Assembly: GCF_964340395.1 (NCBI RefSeq)
Contig: NC_135564.1
Coordinates: 18,503,431 to 18,514,430 of the forward strand
Reading direction: 5' to 3'
DNA from: Glandiceps talaboti
Lineage: Eukaryota > Hemichordata > Enteropneusta > Spengelidae
Length of the DNA: 11,000 nucleotides
The first letter of the stretch is position 1; each line of letters opens with the position of its first letter. The notes below the pieces were generated by a model. That model was not told the origin of the DNA. It was given only the letters and a program-made list of their open reading frames with translations, and searched no databases. This document shows, piece after piece, positions 7,901 through 11,000 of this stretch. Both the position numbers and the translations under genes were made by a program.

Positions 7901-9743
7901 AATAGCATAGCAGCAATAGATAGTAGAAGAATTGTTTTACACAGTTTTTTCACCAAGTAGTAAATTGTACATGGACTGCAGTGATATTTACGTTGATTAA
8001 AATATCGTCTTGACACGACAGTTTAACTTATCGCCTATTCACTTTCCTCTTTTTTTCCAGCCTCACAGAAATCATCTTCCAATTGACCAGCTTTTCAGAA
8101 ATCGGTATCATCAAAAGTTTGTAAGTGATGGACTAGATGCCAAATTCTCAAGGCAAGAGAGGAGGGAAGATTTCGGAGCAAGAAACGAAAATGATAAAAA
8201 TGTTGCCCCGAAGCAAAAAAGAACGTTGCAAGAGAAAGCATACGATCACCTTGATAAACTGAATTTCCCGAATAAGCAGAATGCGAATAAAAGAAACCTA
8301 GTGACCGTAAAGAAAGCCGCTGTAACAAAGAAGTATGACTCAGAAAATGACAGAACTAACGGAAAACACCCACTCATGCGCCCCTTGGGAGAACAACTGC
8401 AGAAGAATTCAGAGTCTTTGCGTGACGCGTTGAAAATTTCATCGCGTGAGGGCGCAAGAAATGTGCCATACAGATTACCAAGGAAAACCGAAATCACCAG
8501 AAATCTGGAAGTTGCCATCGCTCGCTCCAGAAGAAACAAACAAAATGTCGAGGGGAGGAATCTTAAACCATTGGAAATTCCAACTGGTCAGAGCAACTGG
8601 AACAAATCGTCTCCTGTTGTACGGCTAAAATTAAAACATGACGACAAAGGGAAGGGAATGGACCTGGGAATGCGAGTAAGTGATGAAGAAGCGGAAAGAA
8701 CGAGACCTCTCCTGATCTCGCCATTGAAAACACCGTTGCTTGAACGGCTTAAGTCAGGAAGTTCTGGTCGAGGTAGCAGTGGACAAACTACTTCTTTGGA
8801 AGACAGTCCATTCCCCTCACCGACTTCTTCCAGGGCAAGCTCCGGAATTGGTACATACAGAACCGAAAATGAAGAAGAAGAGGCTGAACCAGAAAAGGTG
8901 GAGGATAGTTTATCTCGAGAGCCAACACAAGACACGCTGTGGTTTCAAAGACACGGCTATACGAAATCTGCTTGGTTGAGGAAAAGAATGCGAGACGAGG
9001 CCGCAAAGCGTAGAAAGGATGCATCGGTTGGCACAGACGAACCAAAAGATACGGCTGCAGAAAAACCTTTGCCAGGACTTAGAAAGGCTAAGAGAATGCC
9101 ATCGGACGTTTATGCAAACACTAACATGGATGCATATCGACAGGCCTATATAAAGGCATTGGCAGTTGCAAGAAGTAGAGCACTGCCAAAAGAACCATGG
9201 ATGCTGGGAACGAGGACGAGTAGAGCATTCACATTTTCGTATTTTACGCATGTGGCTACGTGCAGGTGTGGACAGTGCCCTCAAAAGGCGAAAGAAGCAA
9301 AGTCAAAGAAAAGCGAGATGAAAATGATTTTCGGTGACGTCAAAATGATGGATTACTATAAACCACCGAAAGTAATCAAATCTAAGAGACAGTTTAGGCG
9401 AAGAACTAAGGACGTTCAGGAAACATTGATGACGTCACTACAAGAGGAAGATGAAGAAAAATCCATGGCAACACTAAAGTTACCGAAAATCAACGGTAAC
9501 GATGACAACGAAGTTGGAGATAGAGACGATGATGATTTTGAACGGGACGAGAACAGTGAAGAACAGTTTGATAACTATGACAACCCAGACACTGATTTTC
9601 AAGGGGACAATGCTTCACTGCAAGACTCGTTGCTAAGTGATGACACAAATACGCTTGTTTCTATGGCAACCAAGCATGTGTCTTTTAAGAAACCAGATGT
9701 TGAAACGTCGGGTTACGATTCTGATTCATCAGTGGAAATGTAA
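1804..9743 (+). CDS. Three-exon gene for an unrecognised 640-residue protein
   Basis: The coding sequence is join(1804..1944, 5510..5608, 8061..9743), 1923 bases including TAA. Both junctions are phase 0 and both introns are GT..AG. The start is the first in-frame ATG after an in-frame TGA at 1780, with A at -3. I do not recognise the family. The protein has no signal peptide or membrane helix. By residue: 1-80 N-terminal part rich in short helices, ending LDLPPF; 81-300 basic, Lys/Arg/Asn-rich; 300-345 Ser/Pro/Gly-rich with an SPLK CDK-type site at 300-303; 369-400 aromatic-basic segment ending in a KRRK-type cluster (possible nuclear signal); 436-486 a conserved-looking block ending HxxxCxCxxC; 520-530 second Arg/Lys cluster; 542-608 acidic; 618-622 KHVSF, fitting PP1 docking; the C-terminus ends with CK2-like YDSDSS. 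The X-box cluster upstream suggests RFX control, so a ciliary role is possible but inferred. Extra exons in the long introns cannot be excluded. Confidence 0.8.
1945..2263. other. Start of intron 1, no element seen
   Basis: AT-rich intronic sequence between the exon 1 donor and the TTAA target site of the MITE. No gene, repeat or RNA structure is evident. Confidence 0.5.
2338..2355. repeat. 18-bp perfect palindrome inside the MITE
   Basis: TATGATACATGTATCATA is its own reverse complement. It lies 70 bases inside the left end of the MITE, where subterminal symmetrical motifs can act as transposase contacts. It may also be chance in AT-rich DNA. Confidence 0.6.
2618..2798. repeat. Subterminal GAGACTT repeats in the MITE
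   Basis: GAGACTTGGCAGC at 2618-2630 and GAGACTTGACAGC at 2730-2742 are direct copies with 12 of 13 bases identical. An inverted copy, GCTAAGTCTC, lies at 2789-2798. They bracket the large palindrome and are all on the right half of the element. They may be transposase-binding repeats or traces of internal duplication. Confidence 0.5.
2667..2692. repeat. 26-bp perfect palindrome (ACCGGT centre)
   Basis: The left arm TGTTTTACTAACC (2667-2679) is followed without spacer by its exact reverse complement GGTTAGTAAAACA (2680-2692). It would extrude as a cruciform or form a 13-bp stem in RNA. It lies inside the TTAA-flanked MITE, not at its ends. Confidence 0.9.
3696..3746 (+). repeat. Paired G9 and G11 runs, potential G-quadruplex
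   Basis: G9 at 3696-3704 and G11 at 3736-3746 are separated by 31 bases. The second run is bordered on both sides by TTAA. G11 alone provides three GGG tracts and G9 two more, enough for a quadruplex on the plus strand (also in the pre-mRNA). Homopolymer length is prone to sequencing error. Confidence 0.6.
4861..4868. promoter_or_regulatory. Perfect CRE octamer
   Basis: TGACGTCA, the palindromic CREB/ATF site, lies in intron 1 within a partly symmetrical GTTTT...AAAAC context. Two other perfect copies occur in exon 3 (9335-9342 and 9430-9437). Confidence 0.35.
5313..5322. promoter_or_regulatory. NRF1-like site near exon 2
   Basis: TGCGCATGCG matches the core of the NRF1 palindrome (YGCGCAYGCGCR); the next base is T rather than C. 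It lies 188 bases before exon 2, whose second codon is ATG, so an alternative promoter here could give an N-terminally shortened protein. This is a motif match only. Confidence 0.3.
5510..5608 (+). CDS. Coding exon 2 (residues 48-80)
   Basis: The exon is 99 bases, exactly 33 codons, between a strong acceptor (CTTCTATTATTCACAG) and a strong donor (TTT|GTAAGT). It encodes EMYSSLNLGEVRHEQRRVAA and continues to LDLPPF. Being phase 0 at both ends, it can be skipped without changing the frame. The residues look helical and amphipathic. Confidence 0.8.
5609..5961. other. Start of intron 2
   Basis: AT-rich intronic DNA. It includes a 16-bp palindrome of GA-T6-A6-TC form at 5759-5774 and an acceptor-like TTTATTTATTTTTAG ending at 5730 that leads into no convincing exon. 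Confidence 0.45.
5962..6313. repeat. Minisatellite, eight copies of a 40-46-bp unit
   Basis: The copies start at 5962, 6008, 6052, 6092, 6135, 6179, 6222 and 6268. The core shared by all is CTGACAGGACT, then AACAACACGA, then GTATCTT. Units vary in two ways. The core is either AGCCT..ACTGAAC (copies 1, 3, 4) or AGTCT..ACTAAAC (copies 2, 5, 8), with copies 6 and 7 mixed. The junction after TATCTT is either ACAG followed by a TGG/TGA/TTG start or a shorter GG followed by CTT. Copies 1-3 and 4-6 repeat the same order of types, suggesting a three-unit higher-order duplication. It lies within intron 2. Minus-strand frames running through it are by-products of the repeat. Confidence 0.95.
6314..7644. 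other. Middle of intron 2
   Basis: AT-rich intronic sequence. It contains a cryptic exon-like segment (7002-7075) and a 16-bp alternating purine-pyrimidine palindrome (7464-7479). Two half X-boxes of the type CCATGGCAAC or similar occur near 6530-6600 but lack the left arm. No gene, RNA or transposon ends are seen. Confidence 0.45.
7464..7479. repeat. Alternating purine-pyrimidine palindrome with E-box
   Basis: ACGTGCACGTGCACGT is a perfect palindrome and alternates purine and pyrimidine throughout, a pattern favouring Z-DNA. It contains a CACGTG E-box (7469-7474) bound by bHLH factors, and ACGTG cores of the hypoxia-element type. Confidence 0.6.
7645..7785. repeat. Compound microsatellite (ACAT)27 then (CAGA)5
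   Basis: There are 27 ACAT units at 7645-7752 with a single change (GCAT at 7729-7732), a short CATGCAGG spacer, then five CAGA units from 7761 and a GACAG remnant. Frames encoding YIHT or CMYV repeats on either strand are artefacts. The long, nearly pure tract should be length-polymorphic. Confidence 0.97.
7786..8060. other. End of intron 2 and acceptor of exon 3
   Basis: Intronic sequence ending in a very strong pyrimidine tract and acceptor (CTTTCCTCTTTTTTTCCAG at 8042-8060). The open frame begins at 8010, inside the intron, but the peptide encoded before 8061 (first 17 codons) is not part of the protein because it reads through the polypyrimidine tract. Confidence 0.75.
8061..9743 (+). 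CDS. Coding exon 3, terminal (residues 81-640)
   Basis: This 561-codon exon carries most of the protein and the TAA at 9741-9743. It starts PHRNHLPIDQLFRNRYHQKF. It is rich in Lys, Arg, Asp, Glu, Ser and Asn. Features by residue: SPLKTP at 300-305; Ser/Gly/Pro linker 312-343; run of Glu 350-355; W374 and W385 around a basic helix ending KRRK (396-399); a block with YRQAYIKALAVARSRALPKE (439-458) and PWMLG; H477-x3-C481-x-C483-x2-C486, with no other cysteine in the exon; Arg-rich 520-530; acidic 542-608; KHVSF at 618-622; terminal SGYDSDSSVEM. The other-frame ORFs across this exon are shadows. The long open frame, biased composition and the matching phase-0 splice sites make it a real exon. 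Confidence 0.92.
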   Translation, partial: PHRNHLPIDQLFRNRYHQKFVSDGLDAKFSRQERREDFGARNENDKNVAPKQKRTLQEKAYDHLDKLNFPNKQNANKRNLVTVKKAAVTKKYDSENDRTNGKHPLMRPLGEQLQKNSESLRDALKISSREGARNVPYRLPRKTEITRNLEVAIARSRRNKQNVEGRNLKPLEIPTGQSNWNKSSPVVRLKLKHDDKGKGMDLGMRVSDEEAERTRPLLISPLKTPLLERLKSGSSGRGSSGQTTSLEDSPFPSPTSSRASSGIGTYRTENEEEEAEPEKVEDSLSREPTQDTLWFQRHGYTKSAWLRKRMRDEAAKRRKDASVGTDEPKDTAAEKPLPGLRKAKRMPSDVYANTNMDAYRQAYIKALAVARSRALPKEPWMLGTRTSRAFTFSYFTHVATCRCGQCPQKAKEAKSKKSEMKMIFGDVKMMDYYKPPKVIKSKRQFRRRTKDVQETLMTSLQEEDEEKSMATLKLPKINGNDDNEVGDRDDDDFERDENSEEQFDNYDNPDTDFQGDNASLQDSLLSDDTNTLVSMATKHVSFKKPDVETSGYDSDSSVEM

Positions 9744-9965
9744 TACAAGATTTTTGATTTGCGAGGAGAACTTTTACATTATCAACTTACATGCTAAAGT
9801 ATCAGAACAATATGGTTTGTACACGTGATTTCCAGTCCCGGCGATCGGTCAACCCTTATACGGCATCCGACGATGAATTATGGTATAAGGCATGGCCAAT
9901 ATTTTCTCAAACTTGTAAATTCTGTTATATGGTTACATCAACACTAATTTAAACATTTCAGGGCC

Positions 9966-10082
9966 TTTTTTATAATGATTTTATTGTTATTTTATTTTAT
10001 TCTATTTTAATTTAATTTATTTTGTTTCAATCTAGTTTAAATATTGTGTTCTTTTGTTTTATCTCATTTTATTTTATTTTAA
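9966..10082 (+). repeat. Low-complexity TTTTA/TTTTAA tract
   Basis: About 117 bases made almost entirely of T and A with irregular ATTTT and TTTAA repeats, within the 3' UTR. In RNA it is U-rich and could bind Hu/ELAV-type or TIA-type proteins. Confidence 0.8.
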
Positions 10083-10425
10083 GATGTAAAACAAGCTATT
10101 GCCCTTCAAGTCAGAGACTAAATAATCTGCTGTTAGCCATGAGGTGTTTGAAATGTTTGACCTAGAAAATAATATAGTTTTTACTCAGAACTTTTCAAAC
10201 AAGTAGATTTACAAGGTATTACAAAGATTTTTTTAATACTCAGGAGTGTAAAGGGGATTCAATGAGACTGGTAAACCGTTTACAGACTAGAAATTGGTAT
10301 GCGTATTATATATTGCAAAGGAAACATATTTACAAACCGTAGCTAGTTACAGCGGCTTTCTGTGTGGATTTTTATTGTTGATTCCATCAAAGTCTTGAAT
10401 TCTTGGACTGATGTCCCATTTATTC

Positions 10426-10431
10426 AATAAA
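10426..10431 (+). terminator. Polyadenylation signal AATAAA
   Basis: A canonical AATAAA lies 683 bases after the stop codon and is the only one in the 3' UTR. It is followed by a GT-rich stretch (TCTTGTGTATTGT, 10439-10451) that fits the downstream element, so cleavage probably falls around 10440-10450. Confidence 0.75.
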
Positions 10432-10451
10432 ACTCAGTCTTGTGTATTGTA

Positions 10452-11000
10452 CAAATACAATTAATCCGTTAAAGAATATTGCCCCATTTTAGTTTTGGTT
10501 TAGTAGTGTTCGGTAGTGTATATAATATATACTTGTAACTTTGAGAAAATCATTGAACACTGTATCGTGAGGTTAAGCCTGATTGTCACCACCACCACAC
10601 GACATTTAGACGTACTAGTATATGGGGTCGTAAGTTCCATAGATTGTCGTAGAGGGCGCGATGTTTACGCACACTTTAGTGACCTCTCGTCCAAACTCTG
10701 AATATCATTAACAAATATCACTATGCCAGAATATAGGCCAACAAGAGTGTGCTAAATGGGTCAATATGAAACAGGTTATTCGTAGAAGGGAGAGGAAATA
10801 AGCGTTATGGGTCTGAAATACTTTTCATAATAGTTGAAATCGGAGGAAAGGTTTTGGCTTGATCGGACGAACTCTGGTCGAGCTTCTTATTACCATCATA
10901 GCATTTATGAAATCCCCTGCTGCCCACCAACACATGACAATCTTAATGAGAAATATCTTTTTTTTTCAATTGTACCAAGTAAAGAAAAAGTGTATATTCT
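10452..11000. other. Intergenic sequence downstream of the main gene
   Basis: No supported gene. Small features are an inverted repeat GTATATA-A-TATATAC at 10518-10532, which contains a TATA-like core, and AGAGGGCGC at 10651-10659, the core of a CTCF-type site but with poor flanks. A 61-codon plus-strand frame at 10516-10701 has no ATG-supported coding character or motif. Confidence 0.5.

Larger units (their letters stand above)
9744..10450 (+). other. 3' UTR of the main gene
   Basis: About 0.7 kb from the stop codon to the polyadenylation signal. It has no long ORF. It holds a T-rich, TTTTA-repeating tract at 9966-10082 with several ATTTA pentamers, which could act as AU-rich stability elements. 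No Pumilio consensus is seen. A 14-base string TTTAAACATTTCAG is shared with intron 2 (ending 7001), probably by chance. Confidence 0.65.

Noticed and set aside
7562-7910. Frames on both strands encoding YIHT or CMYV repeats
   Set aside because: They are translations of the ACAT microsatellite.
8095-9284. Several frames of 60-124 codons overlapping the large exon on both strands
   Set aside because: They are shadows of the 561-codon exon, with no independent features.
10651-10659. CTCF-type site (AGAGGGCGC)
   Set aside because: Only the core matches; the CCA side of the consensus is missing, and the string is also common in invertebrate repeats.
10516-10701. Plus-strand frame of 61 codons downstream of the gene
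   Set aside because: It is short, after the polyadenylation signal, and has no motif. It also spans a TATA-like inverted repeat and a CTCF-like core that are themselves weak.

Overview
The window reads as nuclear DNA of an animal, most likely an invertebrate. It is AT-rich and gene-sparse, with kilobase-scale introns bounded by GT..AG sites, one large 3' coding exon, an AATAAA polyadenylation signal, perfect RFX X-box motifs, a TTAA-flanked MITE, a minisatellite and a long ACAT microsatellite. Nothing bacterial or viral is visible. Genus-level placement is not possible from the sequence alone; a marine invertebrate (deuterostome or mollusc-like) is a guess from the repeat flavour.

Layout. 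At 1-128 there is a possible partial exon on the minus strand, running off the left edge. Three near-palindromic X-boxes (RFX sites) are clustered at 504-729. They lie between that exon and the main gene and could serve either or both. An upstream ORF at 1749-1799 directly precedes the main start codon. The main plus-strand gene has three coding exons (1804-1944, 5510-5608, 8061-9743). All junctions are phase 0, and together they encode a 640-residue protein I do not recognise. Its 3' UTR runs to a polyadenylation signal at 10426-10431.

Intron 1 (3.57 kb) holds a 610-bp TTAA-flanked MITE of Kolobok/T2 type (2268-2877) containing a 26-bp perfect palindrome. It also holds paired G9/G11 runs, a perfect CRE octamer and an NRF1-like site close to exon 2. 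Intron 2 (2.45 kb) holds an eight-copy, 40-46-bp minisatellite (5962-6313), a cryptic exon-like segment (7002-7075), an alternating purine-pyrimidine palindrome (7464-7479) and a compound ACAT/CAGA microsatellite (7645-7785).

The encoded protein is hydrophilic and probably largely disordered, with no signal peptide or membrane segment. It has a basic middle, a Ser/Pro-rich linker, a short HxxxCxCxxC cysteine cluster that holds the only cysteines of the large exon, an acidic tail and a KHVSF motif fitting PP1 docking. Together with the X-box cluster, the most interesting hypothesis is an undescribed, RFX-regulated (possibly ciliary or flagellar) PP1-binding protein. The function is inference; the gene structure is well supported by the sequence.
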